DNA of 35,359 nt from Syncephalastrum monosporum B8922 (lineage: Eukaryota; Mucoromycota; Mucoromycetes; Mucorales; Syncephalastraceae): positions 1 to 35,359 of the forward strand of contig JNEN01000650.1 in assembly GCA_000697355.1 (NCBI GenBank), given 5' to 3'. The number at the start of each line of letters is the position of its first letter. Position 1 is the stretch's first letter. The notes beneath the pieces are model-generated. The model searched no databases and was not told the origin of the DNA. It saw only the letters and a list, made by a program, of their open reading frames with translations. This document shows positions 11,879-21,550 of this stretch, piece by piece. Made by a program: the position numbers and the translations under genes.

Positions 11879-12057
11879 TCTATCTACTTTCTACTTCTAC
11901 TTCTACTTCTACTTCTACTTCTACTTCTATCTATCTACTTCTTCTACTTCTACTTCTACTTCTACTTCTACTTCTACTTCTACTTCTACTTCTACTTCTA
12001 CTTCTATCTACTATCTATTAAATCTTCTATCTATCTACTTCTATCTACTATCTATTA
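11879..12057. repeat. (CTTCTA)n / CTATCTA microsatellite block
   Basis: Around 180 bp consist almost wholly of CTTCTA hexamers, interrupted by CTATCTA tetramer-like variants. The block ends in two copies of a CTACTATCTATTAA unit. The same terminal motif recurs at about 12208-12222, so the repeat appears to have been split by the sequence between 12058 and 12205. Confidence 0.95.
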
Positions 12058-12239
12058 AAAAAATGTTGAAGACTTTTCTCCGAAAATTCATAGTAAAAAT
12101 ACCCAAAAAACCATAGGGAAATTAGCTGTGACTCGCGGTCCGGTCCGGGCATCCCATGAATTTTTGGGCAGCGAACTTTGGGTGTGTGGGCAGCCGTCTC
12201 TCCATACTTCTACTATCTATTAACATGATAAATTGTACC

Positions 12240-12432
12240 AGCTTCCCGCACACGCGAAGCGTAAACGGGGGTATGGGGGCTGGCCCCCATCGAGCCGTGG
12301 GAGCGGCCTTGGGTGACCGAAAATTAAGTGGAGGTTGTGATGACCCGAAGCCGCAGGCGAAGGGGCTCACTCACACCCGAAACGCAATCGGAGTGTCAGC
12401 CATGGACAAAGCGAAGCGAGTCCCACGGCTCG
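12240..12432. other. GC-rich multi-hairpin island
   Basis: The base composition here is clearly richer in G+C than the flanks and several perfect or near-perfect stems are visible. ATGGGGGCTGGCCCCCAT (12273-12290) is a fully palindromic hairpin. CGAGCCGTGGGA (12291-12302) pairs perfectly with TCCCACGGCTCG (12421-12432), enclosing about 118 bp. Inside that, GGCT..CGA and TCG..AGCC form a near-perfect stem at 12364-12401. The motif GCGAAGCG or close variants recurs. Open frames here are short and unconvincing. It could be a structured RNA, a GC-cluster mobile element, or organellar-derived DNA; I cannot tell which. Confidence 0.5.
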
Positions 12433-13966
12433 TCAAGCCATTAAATCTATTCTGCCATTGAAGCGGTCCTTCGAGTCCATGAACGCGAGCATCTGCATCA
12501 ACTGTTCTCCAGAGATTGTACCTGCCCTTACCAACATAATCTCATCATCGCCATACAGCAAACTCCTCATGCAGCGTCAGTATACGGAGTTGACTCCTGA
12601 TGTGTGCGCAATCATCAACAAGGATTGGGATTTTTTTTACACCTTGGAGCTGTCTTTACCTTTCCCTCTTCCCCGTCTGTAGCATTCCGATAAGCTTTGT
12701 AGTCTTCTTTAACAAGATCGATACGGTTGATCATGGGACTCAGCTGGCTCTCGCTGAAAAGGATACACGCAGGAGAGAGGCCGGTAGCCGGTACAGGATT
12801 GATAAAATCCCTTGAAAAATCAGGCAGGATTTTCTCCATGTCCAATGTTGCTTCCAGCAGACGATGGGCTTGTCTCGGTTTCGTTGCTTGCAGAGACTTT
12901 GGAGAATCTGATGACGGACGCTGGTAGCCCAGGCCATCGTAGAGATCAAAGCCTTCCGTTGTGACGGCCTCTTTTGGGCCGCGCGCAATGATAACTGAGC
13001 CAAAAAGACGCTCCATCCGGTCTCGGTACGCTTGTACTACTTCCTGAATTCCTTGATGCTCTTTGACGCCATCTGGTACTGTTCGTAGGGCTTCTTGATC
13101 GGGCATAATGCCGCCGTTCGCATGGAGCGGCATACGGAACACAGAAGCAAAGATGTATGCCCCAATTGAGTCGTGCTCTGGCCATCCTGCAGGTACTGTG
13201 GCCATTCTTTTCAGCTGGTTGCAAAGCTCCGCGAGATCATTTGGACGATTTCGGCGTCGACGAGACCGAATAAAGCGGGAAATCGACTTTGCCGTATCGG
13301 ATGGTAGATGCTTGTAGTGGGAGAGCAGAGCTTGACGCACGTCAGCGTCTGTGTTGATCATATTGAATAGCCATTGCCGGAACTGATCGTCCACAGGCCA
13401 GCTCTTCGGAACTAATGCCTGTTGCGCCAAAAGACTGTCGACCAAAGAAATAGATCTTGGGATGAAATTGTGGATGATGTTTGCCCGGAAGAGTGAATCG
13501 AGCTCTCTGGGAGCTCTCTTGCCAGAGACTCAATCATCGGGCGCTTTCCCCCAGAACTGTTTAGCACCAGTGCTTCAGACCAGTCGCCTGCGTAACCCTG
13601 CCACCATATGTATCGTGCTTTTAATAAAACGTTACGCAGGGGCGGATTCATTGACATCATGGCGACCAATGACTTGATGCTTTTGTCTTCCGGATACGCG
13701 ATGAAGCTGTTTGGGTTGTGTATCCATCCTGCAGCGTCCAGGCGGGGAGAGACTTGCTGGTATGCCTCAGTTGCAAAGTCGTTGAGGCGCTCCATGGCTG
13801 CGTTGACGTAAGCGGTGGTCATGTCTAAGATCCAGGTCCAGGTCTTTTGCGCGCATGATTCACTGGAGTCAGAAATCGAAGCAGCTTCATAACCTTGCCA
13901 GCGCAGGATCCCGTACCACACCGCCGCGAGTCGACTGAAAAAAATTGCGGTTCGCAAGCATAACAT
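12433..13966 (-). pseudogene. Unrecognised protein gene, disrupted by frameshifts
   Basis: I do not recognise this protein. Coding signal runs on the minus strand from ATG 13966 in three frame segments. The first (13966 to about 13522) begins with an arginine-containing, acid-free N-terminus (MLCLRTAIFFSRLAAVWYG) that resembles a mitochondrial presequence. At about 13505-13525 the motif GAGAGCTC occurs twice, 11 bp apart. Reading on, the frame meets a stop at 13412, while the continuation lies in another frame, so an 11 bp tandem duplication explains the break. The second segment (to about 12660) includes IRSRRRRNRPNDLAEL and a long helical region. It ends at a possible 63 nt intron, after which a further one-base frame change is needed to keep the frame open to TGA at 12433-12435. 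Two independent breaks suggest a decaying gene; assembly errors are the alternative. Confidence 0.55.
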
Positions 13967-13975
13967 AACCTTTTA

Positions 13976-14855
13976 ATGTCTCCCACACAACAATGGCCAC
14001 GACATGATCAGATTTACACCAAGTGCTATTGCGAGGAAAACATTTATATGCTATGTCGTTCCATCGCAGACAAGACACCTTTCGAGCTTGATCACTACAC
14101 GACCGTGTTTGTGAGCAACCCGGACAAAAAGGTATACAACACTCATTGTCTCAGCGAACCTTGAATCAAGAAACCGTGACTCACTGGTTTCCGATCAGGT
14201 TCCCCTCTGGCAGCAGAGCGCGTGCCGAGAGGAAGGCCTACCTGTCGTCTGGGTAAGCAGCAGGCGCGCATTGTACGCTGGATAGGCTGTGCTAATACAA
14301 AGCGCAGGATTACCATGTCTTTTTACTTTATATGGCTCCGGATCACTGCCTATCGTATGTGTACGACTTTGATACAGTGCTGCCCTTTCCATGCCATGCA
14401 GACCGGTACTGTCTTCAATCGTTTCTGCCTGACTTCAAGCTGCCAGCGTGTTTTGAGAGGTAGAGCGGCTGTAAGCATCCCTTCTTTCATGAACTCAATT
14501 CCGTGCAATTGCAGGTATTTCCGCTTGGTTCCCGCCAAGGCCTATCTCGAGCATTTTGCGTCGGATCGTAGCCATATGGTACCACTTTGATTTTTCCAAC
14601 TTTGCAGATGTCTAATGCATGTACGCTATCATGGAAAAGATAGGAGAGGATGGCGAGTACCATATGCCTCCACCCACCTACGCAGCCATCTCCACTCAGC
14701 ACCATCATATGAATCTAGCGAGTTATATCAACATGACCGACAACCGTGATTCGGCTGTGTACGGCGTCGTGGTACCTGAAAAAGACCTGTTGACCTTGAT
14801 TTTCAACCGCACGGTCCAATCCACACAAAATAAAGATGAGGGCGATGACAAGTAG
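13976..14855 (+). CDS. NTAQ1: Protein N-terminal glutamine amidohydrolase
   Basis: It deamidates N-terminal Gln to Glu, the first step that commits such proteins to the Arg/N-degron pathway; it is cytosolic/nuclear. Five exons (13976-14131, 14199-14252, 14308-14459, 14515-14578, 14640-14855) give 213 aa against 205 in human. The family signatures are all present: CYCEENIYMLC near the N-terminus, VVWDYHV split by intron 2, YDFDTVLPFPC, YLEHFASDRSHM, MPPPTY and MNLASYI. The catalytic triad by alignment is C19, H73 and D90, all intact. The fourth intron uses a weak AAAAG acceptor at 14639; I chose it because it gives a gap-free match to relatives between SHM and PPPTY, whereas the stronger-looking TTTGCAG at 14607 leads to a stop. 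The start lies only 9 bp from the start of the disrupted minus-strand gene. Confidence 0.93.
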
Positions 14856-16718
14856 TTATTGGAACATCCTTTATGTTTAAAGAATGGAAGACGCGTCACA
14901 GATCCGTTATCGACGACCTTACCTTCAAAGGGTGGTATGACCTGCTTTTACACTGCTGTGGGTAGACGATTACATCTGTGAATAAGGTGAAAGTGAAAAA
15001 TTTATGCTTTTGGCGACTGACATCTCTTCACAGGTTACATATTCATCCATCGTTCGCTTGCAAAACTTCTCGTGTTTCATCCCTCAGGGTCTGCCCACAT
15101 CGATGCCAGATCAACTCAAGAAATTTGTGTCCGTTTGAGCTACAGTCTGTGAGCCGTGTTGTCATTTCAATAATTCACCAAATGCGACTCGCCAGTTTGC
15201 TTATTGTATGTAATGTATAGAGTTAGAGACTTCATTGTATGATGGAAAACACTGTACTAACTAGCCTACGAAATTTCGTTCCGAAATCAGTTCTCGTGGA
15301 CTACACTTCATTTTTATTCTGCATACCAACGATCGGCGTCGGGGTCGTTGATGCGCGCTCACGGCGCGCTACTGCCGACTCACCCAAGCTGAATGCACTT
15401 TTGAGTCACACTGACACATTACCCCATAACACTTACCGGTGGCAGAGGGACTTGGTGGAGCTCGGGTGGTCTATATTGCGCGTATTAGTTCACACTTGTA
15501 ACTAGAATCCTTTCGTATGTACTTGCCGGAGGAAGAAAACAGTCGTCTTTTTATGAAACAAATTCGCATCGATGAACTCTCATGCGATAACATGAAGCGC
15601 GTCTGTCAATGGGAAAAAGAGTGCAGGAAGAAAGGCCTTGATGAAGATTGACGTCAAATACTTTTCGCGTTTCAGAGGATTCATTTGCCTACTTTGCTCT
15701 CACGCCCATCACCTTTGCCCAAGGACACAGGGAAAAAGACCTTGATGAGGATTGACGTCAGGTACCGTTCACGTTATAAAATGATCTACTTTGCCAGACA
15801 CCCTGACGGGAATCAATCCGGGTCTCCAGCATCCTGCTTATGTATTTACATAGGTACGGAATTCTATTTTTATTAAATAATAGATATTACCACCGATCGA
15901 ATTTACGCGCTCGTGACATGAAGAACCGATTCCGCACTACATCGCACAGGGAGTATATCATCTTGCAACAGCCTGAGCTTGACCAGGTTACCCTGCTGTC
16001 ACTGCCTGACAGGAATATCCCGACCGCCAATCAATAATTCGTAATATGTCTCGTAATATAGGTCTTGTGACACGATAATATACGCAGCTGAGAGTACATT
16101 GGCTCGGCGAATAATTCTTACTGCACGCCGAAAAGACGACAATCTTTTTCGTACACGCAGGAAAACACCGCTTGCACATCATGTAAACCACTGTGAGGAT
16201 TCAATTTAGGATGCATGTGTGATGTGTACCATGAAGAAATTTCAAAATATAAGAGTTCAAGAGTACGGACGCATAATGTACCACCTACTTAAGTGGGGTT
16301 CAATGGGGAAATAGAACTTTGTAACAGAAAAACCGGACGGAAAGTTCCGAAGAGCATATGATAGGATCAGCTTGCAATTTAAGGATGTGGGCACAATGAC
16401 GTGACCCAGTACGCGGACATCCGGATGTGCGCCGATCAGTGGTGTAAGGGCACACGGCTACGTCTTCCGTCATAGGTGCTAAAAATATGAATATAAAAAA
16501 AGATAGCGCACCCTGGTGAAAAAAAAAAAATAATGCGCACGAAAGGTCTAAACGCGTGCTCGAGCAACATTATACACATGATGTAATAAGCGAATTGAGT
16601 GTATATAGGCAGAGCGATGAGAGGAAAGACCGACGCACGAAAAGTAAGACGCATATTTCGCATTCATGACATATGTGTGTGAACCCTGAGACTTCAGGCT
16701 TTTTTTTTTTTTTTCGAA
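14856..16718. other. Intergenic region, no supported gene
   Basis: About 1.9 kb with only short frames (60-88 codons) lacking domain or splice support. It contains a diverged direct repeat (15611-15776, listed separately), a GCGCGC..GCGCGC inverted pair at about 15354-15370, and a T16 run (16699-16714) just before the next start codon. Parts of 14930-15230 read as weakly protein-like on the minus strand but are broken, which could be relic transposon sequence. Confidence 0.5.
15611..15776. repeat. Diverged direct repeat carrying two CRE palindromes
   Basis: GGGAAAAAGA..CCTTGATGAAGATTGACGTCA..TTCGCGTT (15611-15674) recurs as GGGAAAAAGACCTTGATGAGGATTGACGTCA..TTCACGTT (15730-15776). The copies differ mainly by an internal 15-18 bp insertion in the first. 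Each holds the perfect palindrome TGACGTCA (15649-15656 and 15753-15760), the classical CRE/bZIP site, 104 bp apart. Whether it regulates anything is unknown; the nearest genes start at 13976 and 16719. Confidence 0.7.
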
Positions 16719-17625
16719 ATGAGTTCCCCGATAATTAAAGAGAGTACGGCGGGACAGCCTAGGATTGGTGCAAATGGATGGGCTTATATTGGAGAAGAGG
16801 CGGGTAATGCATATAGAGAATGTTCGTCTATAGTTAGTACACTTTTAAAAACAGGAACACGCGCACTGTGCGAGACTGACGAATGCCACCAATATCGGGA
16901 ATGGGCACACAAACTGGGTGTCTGGAAAGAAAACACGAAAACGAAAGCGAGTTGCCTGATATGGCAAGTCAAAGGCAGTCAGCTAGATGAGTTCCAGCTT
17001 GGCAGGCTTAAATTTTGCGTGATAGTTTATAAACTAGGCACGTGTGTGTGCCAAAAAAAGAACTACTGTGAGTGGGCTACCCTCGCGTGGCGAATTCGTC
17101 GCAGCATTGCCAATATGCGGCCGACCTTGCCAGTGGACCAGCCGAATGAATTTGTGCGACTTGCAAAAAAAGACGCGGAGCGATTTCATGGCAGGGTCTT
17201 TTATAAACAAGCGATGGATCACCCTCCGTTCCATTGACTTGGCTCCCCTTCTTCCTGACCAGAGCGACCTTTTTTTATTTTTCAGCATGCGGGACTTTAA
17301 ACGTAGAATTCAGTTTGTCTGGTGCCGGGTACTCGGATTCTTGCACAGAAAACCTGCGTGCGCTTGTGGTCGACCGCTCCAACAAGGATGGGATTGTCCA
17401 GCCTGTCGTCGATCATGCGTTACGTGTGGACGCGCTTTGCTGAAGGACGAAGACTGTGGACGATGCCTCCGCAAGGACAAGTCGCCTTTACAACCTCTCC
17501 CAATACCAGCATTATACCAACAGCAGTACTATTACTATCAGCAGCAGCAACAACAACAGTACTCCATGCAGCCTCCACTGCAGTCAATACCCCATCCCGA
17601 TTCACTGTGTACACCACCTCGGTGA
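16719..17625 (+). CDS. Unrecognised Cys-rich protein with duplicated zinc-ribbon-like module and Q/Y-rich tail
   Basis: I do not recognise this protein. The preferred model joins 16719-17227 and 17286-17625 through a 58 nt intron with a good acceptor (T-rich, TTTTTCAG) but a weak donor (GTTCCA); phases match and give 282 aa. The first exon alone would end at 17237 (172 aa). The second exon holds two modules of identical spacing, CGRPLQQGWDCPAC (197-210) and CGRALLKDEDCGRC (217-230), each C-x9-C-x2-C. With C195 and C214 this makes eight cysteines, as expected for two bound zinc ions. A Q/Y-rich stretch (about 244-263) and a Pro-rich end follow. Alternatives are that the Cys-rich part is a separate gene starting at Met 17287, or that the first exon is longer. 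A T16 run precedes the start codon. Confidence 0.5.
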
Positions 17626-17977
17626 TTGATTATTCCCACAGTCGACGATATATCCTTCGTGCACCGAAAAATGAACCAGCCCATCCTCTTCAACCCCCTC
17701 CCCACACACAATAATTTGCTATATAATGTCACCTTAATCATCTCCTCTGATGCCACTACTTGTACCAAACATTCCCACTACTGCCTTCTGCTTTGTCTTT
17801 TTTACAGTATGTACCCCGTGTCTTAGACACCTAATTTCTTGTGTCGTGATTCAGACGTCACCCATATATCCTTATGATATCACTTGAACGGTTTACACGT
17901 TCCTAATACAACTCCCTTTCATAACCATTATAAAACACATCTAATATTTCGTATTATCATGTTCAATGCCTAGGCGA

Positions 17978-17983
17978 TTTATT
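17978..17983 (-). terminator. Poly(A) signal AATAAA downstream of Hsp70
   Basis: AATAAA on the minus strand lies 129 nt beyond the Hsp70 stop codon (18113-18115). The 487 bp between the Cys-rich gene's stop (17625) and the Hsp70 stop holds no gene I can support; the two genes are convergent. Confidence 0.45.
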
Positions 17984-18112
17984 TACAATAAACCGTTGGA
18001 CAGTATTATATGTGCAAAAAAAGGGGGAAGAAGATATGATACAAAGCGATTTAGAAAAGCACTAATGGGGAAAGGGCTATTGAAATGAGTTGTTTTTGAG
18101 CTAAGGTCTCGT

Positions 18113-19025
18113 TTAGTCGACCTCCTCAACGGTAGGGCCAGAGTCGCCACCAGGAGCACCGCCACCGGGAGCACCGCCGGCGCCGGGGAAGCCACCAGGA
18201 GCGCCACCAGGAGCACCACCAGCGCCACCCGCCTGAGCGTAGAGCTTCTGCATGATAGGGTTGGCAACCTCCTCGAGCTCCTTCTGCTTGCTCTCGTACT
18301 CTTCCTTGGAGGCCTCCTGGGAGTTGTCGAGCCACTCGATGGCCTCGGTGATAGCCTTGTCGAGCTTCTCCTTGTCGCCGGCGTCGATGGCGCTGGAGAC
18401 CTTCTCCTCGGAAAGGCTGTTGCGGAGGTTGTATGCGTAAGACTCGAGACCGTTCTTGGCCTGGATACGAGCAGCAGCGGCCTCGTCCTCGGCCTTGTAC
18501 TTTTCGGCATCAGAAACCATGCGCTCAATCTCCTCCTTGGAGAGACGGCCCTTGTCGTTCGTGATCGTGATCTTGTTGGACTTGCCGGTGGTCTTGTCGA
18601 CAGCAGAAACGTTCAGGATACCGTTCGCGTCAACATCAAAGGTGACCTCAATCTGGGGCACACCGCGCGGGGCAGGCGGGATACCGGTCAGCTCGAACTT
18701 GCCGAGCAGATTGTTGTCCTTGGTGCGGGCACGCTCACCCTCGAAGACCTGGATAAGCACACCGGGCTGGTTGTCGGCATAGGTCGAAAAGATCTCGGAC
18801 TTCTTGGTAGGCACAGTCGTGTTGCGCTTGATGAGGGCGGTCATGACACCACCGGCGGTCTCGATACCGAGCGACAGAGGCGCGACATCGAGCAGAAGGA
18901 GGGAGTCGGTCTTCTCGGAGGTGTCACCAGTCAGAATGGCGGCCTGGACAGCGGCACCATAGGCGACGGCCTCATCGGGGTTGATGGACTTGCAAGGCTC
19001 CTTGCCATTGAAGAAGTCGGAAACC

Positions 19026-19057
<32 letters not shown>

Positions 19058-20135
19058 GCCGACGAGGACAATTTCGTGGACGGAACCCTTGTCAATCTTG
19101 GCGTCGCGCAGGACCTTCTCTACGGGCTCCATGGTGGTACGGAAGAGATCCTGGTTCAGCTCCTCGAAACGGGCACGGGTCAACGAGGTGTAGAAGTCAA
19201 CACCCTCGAAGAGCGAGTCGATCTCAATGGAGGTCTGGGCTGACGAGGACAGGGTGCGCTTGGCACGCTCACAGGCAGTGCGGAGACGACGGACAGCACG
19301 GGCGTTGCCAGAGATATCCTTCTTGAACTTGCGCTTGAATTCTTGGATGAAGTGGTTGACCAGACGGTTGTCAAAGTCCTCGCCGCCGAGATGGGTATCG
19401 CCAGCAGTAGCCTTGACTTCGAAGATGCCCTCCTCAATGGTCAAGAGGGAGACATCAAACGTACCACCACCCAAGTCAAAGATGAGGACGTTGTGCTCAC
19501 CCCGGGTCTGCTTGTCAAGACCATAGGCGATGGCGGCAGCGGTGGGTTCGTTGATGATACGGAGGACGTTCAGACCGGCGATGGAACCGGCATCCTTGGT
19601 AGCTTGACGCTGAGAGTCGTTGAAGTAGGCGGGCACGGTGATGACAGCGCTCTCAACCTTGTTGCCCAGGTAGCCCTCGGCAGTCTCGCGCATCTTGATG
19701 AGGACCATGGAGGAGATCTCCTCGGGTGTGAACTGCTTCTTCTCGCCCTTGTACTCGACCTCGATGACGGGCTTGCCAGACTTGTCGATGATGCTGAAGG
19801 GCCAGTGCTTCATGTCACTCTGCACCTCAGAGTCAGCGAAACGACGACCGATGAGACGCTTGGCATCAAAGACGGTGTTGTGGGGGTTCATCTAAAGAGA
19901 AATATCATATTAGACGCGTCATTCATAAAAAACTTTTTTTCTTTTTGTTTTGTTTACTTACAGCCACTTGGTTCTTGGCGGCATCGCCAATCAGGCGCTC
20001 AGTGTCAGTGAAGGCGACATAGGAAGGCGTGGTGCGGTTGCCCTGGTCGTTGGCGATAATCTCGACACGGTCGTTCTGCCAGACGCCAACGCAGCTGTAG
20101 GTGGTACCCAAATCAATGCCAACGGCTTTGCTCAT
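18113..20135 (-). CDS. HSP70: Cytosolic heat shock protein 70 (SSA/HSPA8 type)
   Basis: This is an ATP-driven chaperone that binds exposed hydrophobic segments of client proteins together with J-domain partners and nucleotide exchange factors. Two exons (20135-19962, 19891-18113) separated by a 70 nt intron give 650 aa, the normal length. The three Hsp70 signatures are present: [14 protein letters not shown] at the N-terminus, [14 protein letters not shown] at 195-208 and [16 protein letters not shown] at about 335. The [14 protein letters not shown] linker leads to the substrate-binding domain. The lid is followed by Gly/Ala/Pro repeats and the terminal PTVEEVD; the EEVD tetrapeptide marks a cytosolic member able to dock TPR co-chaperones. 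No signal peptide or ER-retention signal is present. Codon use is strongly biased to C- and G-ending codons, more than in the neighbouring genes, as expected for very high expression. Confidence 0.98.
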
Positions 20136-20205
20136 GATTTATGTGGTCAGATAAGAAAGGGAAAAAAGGATGGGAAACTAGAAAATAAACGGGGGTTCTT
20201 CGCGC

Positions 20206-20211
20206 TTTATA
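20206..20211 (-). promoter_or_regulatory. Putative TATA box of Hsp70
   Basis: TATAAA on the minus strand, in the context CATATAAAGCG, lies 71-76 nt upstream of the Hsp70 start codon, a plausible position for a TATA element of a strongly expressed gene. I looked for canonical heat shock elements (alternating GAA/TTC every 5 bp) upstream and did not find a convincing one within about 450 bp. Confidence 0.5.
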
Positions 20212-21550
20212 TGTTAGGCTGCATAATTGAGACGGAAAGAAAAAGAAACCAGGCGAAAAAACCATGTCGGACTAACCATATATGGAAATAGAATTCACTG
20301 GCAAACGGTGGAACATGCTTCCAAGCCCTTGACTCATCTAGCCAACAATCAGTGTCGTCGAACGTCATGTCATTCTTTCCATCTGTTGCCAAGACCTTCA
20401 TCATCCAACTGCCTTCAGTTCTTTCTCTCACCAATATCATAGTCTCATAGCGTTGATTGGATTAATAATGATATCTTTCTAGCCTTGCCCATGCCTTTGT
20501 TTCCTTCCTTGTTCGAACCCCCCGGACGCGGCACTTTCCCGTCTCATCTTGAAAGGGCGACGCGTCATCGATGGAATACTCAAATCGATATATCATCATT
20601 GTGTTGAAATATGTGCATGCGTCACTACACTAGAGACTGTTTATGCCCCTGGTCAGCTACCCAAGAATATTGTGTGCATATTCCTTTGCGCTTGTGCTTA
20701 GCTTTCTCGTTCACCATTCGTCGAATATCCCTGTGAATGATGATGACCGAGGCAAGCATGCCACCTGTGTAAGATTCATATACGCGAAATCCATGACACT
20801 ATGATGCATGCCTCTGAGAGAAAAAAAAAAGAAAAGCACTAGGCTATGCACCCAAACTTTTGACGTGGGACAATGTTTACCGGTAGTGCTTCTTCTGCGT
20901 CGCGGTGAAATAGCGCAGAAGATCACTTTATCGTACTAGAAACTGTCCCCGCAATAACATATATCAGCATTCCAAACGAGTATACGCGGTATCCATGCAC
21001 AAGAGAAAAGGTGGAAGAACAGGGCGGAGTCAACATACATGGCATGATCCCTTGGACGGCAGAAAATACCCGCGTCTAATTTTGTCTGGAGTACGCGACA
21101 AAGTATGATAACATATGCGAGACTTACAGCAGCTACCAACTCTAGTATTCCTGTTTCCGCTGCAAAAGTCGCATAAGACATTTTGGCATAAAAAGAGCCA
21201 CAGAAAGGTCTGCTGTGCACGTTTTTCGACGTTGCAAAAGAATTTGCATTGGGCGTCGCGTCCGTAGCTTTCTCATTGTGATTTATCCACTCGTTGCGCT
21301 GAAGTGGGCTATATGACCTCTCTTCTTTAACTACAGTGGTTTATATTATAGCGCCTGAACAAAGTGCGTATGCGCGCGAGCGCGGTGAATTGAGACGCCA
21401 AAATCAGCATGATCCGGTATTTATCTGTGCCAATAAGACGCGAGGCGATCGACCCATGGCCAATGCGAAACCCCTTCGCCTTTTCCTTTGTTTAATTATG
21501 AAGAAACAAATACATCCGCTCCACTCTCTTACTATTCTTGTTTAGATGGC
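20212..21550. other. Intergenic region with a possible small minus-strand gene
   Basis: It holds the upstream regions of Hsp70 (minus) and of the membrane protein gene at 21551 (plus). A small minus-strand gene is possible: an ATG at 21181-21183 opens a short frame (MSYATFAAETGILELVAA) ending at a GTAAGT donor. A 44-codon frame at 20759-20625 has a short hydrophobic stretch and then a basic RDIRRMVNEKAKHKRK segment after an ACACAG acceptor. I could not build a phase-consistent joined model, so no CDS is called. Confidence 0.35.

Noticed and set aside
11879..12057. CRISPR-like array
   Set aside because: The repeat is an uninterrupted hexamer microsatellite without spacers, in a eukaryotic context.
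17234..17714. Two alternative plus-strand frames over the Cys-rich exon
   Set aside because: Only one frame gives the duplicated C-x9-C-x2-C modules; the others have no internal pattern.
19343..20011. 222-codon plus-strand frame
   Set aside because: It is antisense to Hsp70, whose strong codon bias leaves long open antisense frames.
20495..20530. Possible tRNA B box (TTGTTCGAACCCC)
   Set aside because: It does not match GGTTCRANNCC on either strand and no cloverleaf or A box can be drawn around it.
20136..20600. Heat shock elements upstream of Hsp70
   Set aside because: Several isolated GAA and TTC triplets occur, including GGAACATGCTTCC, but none has the required alternating 5 bp spacing.
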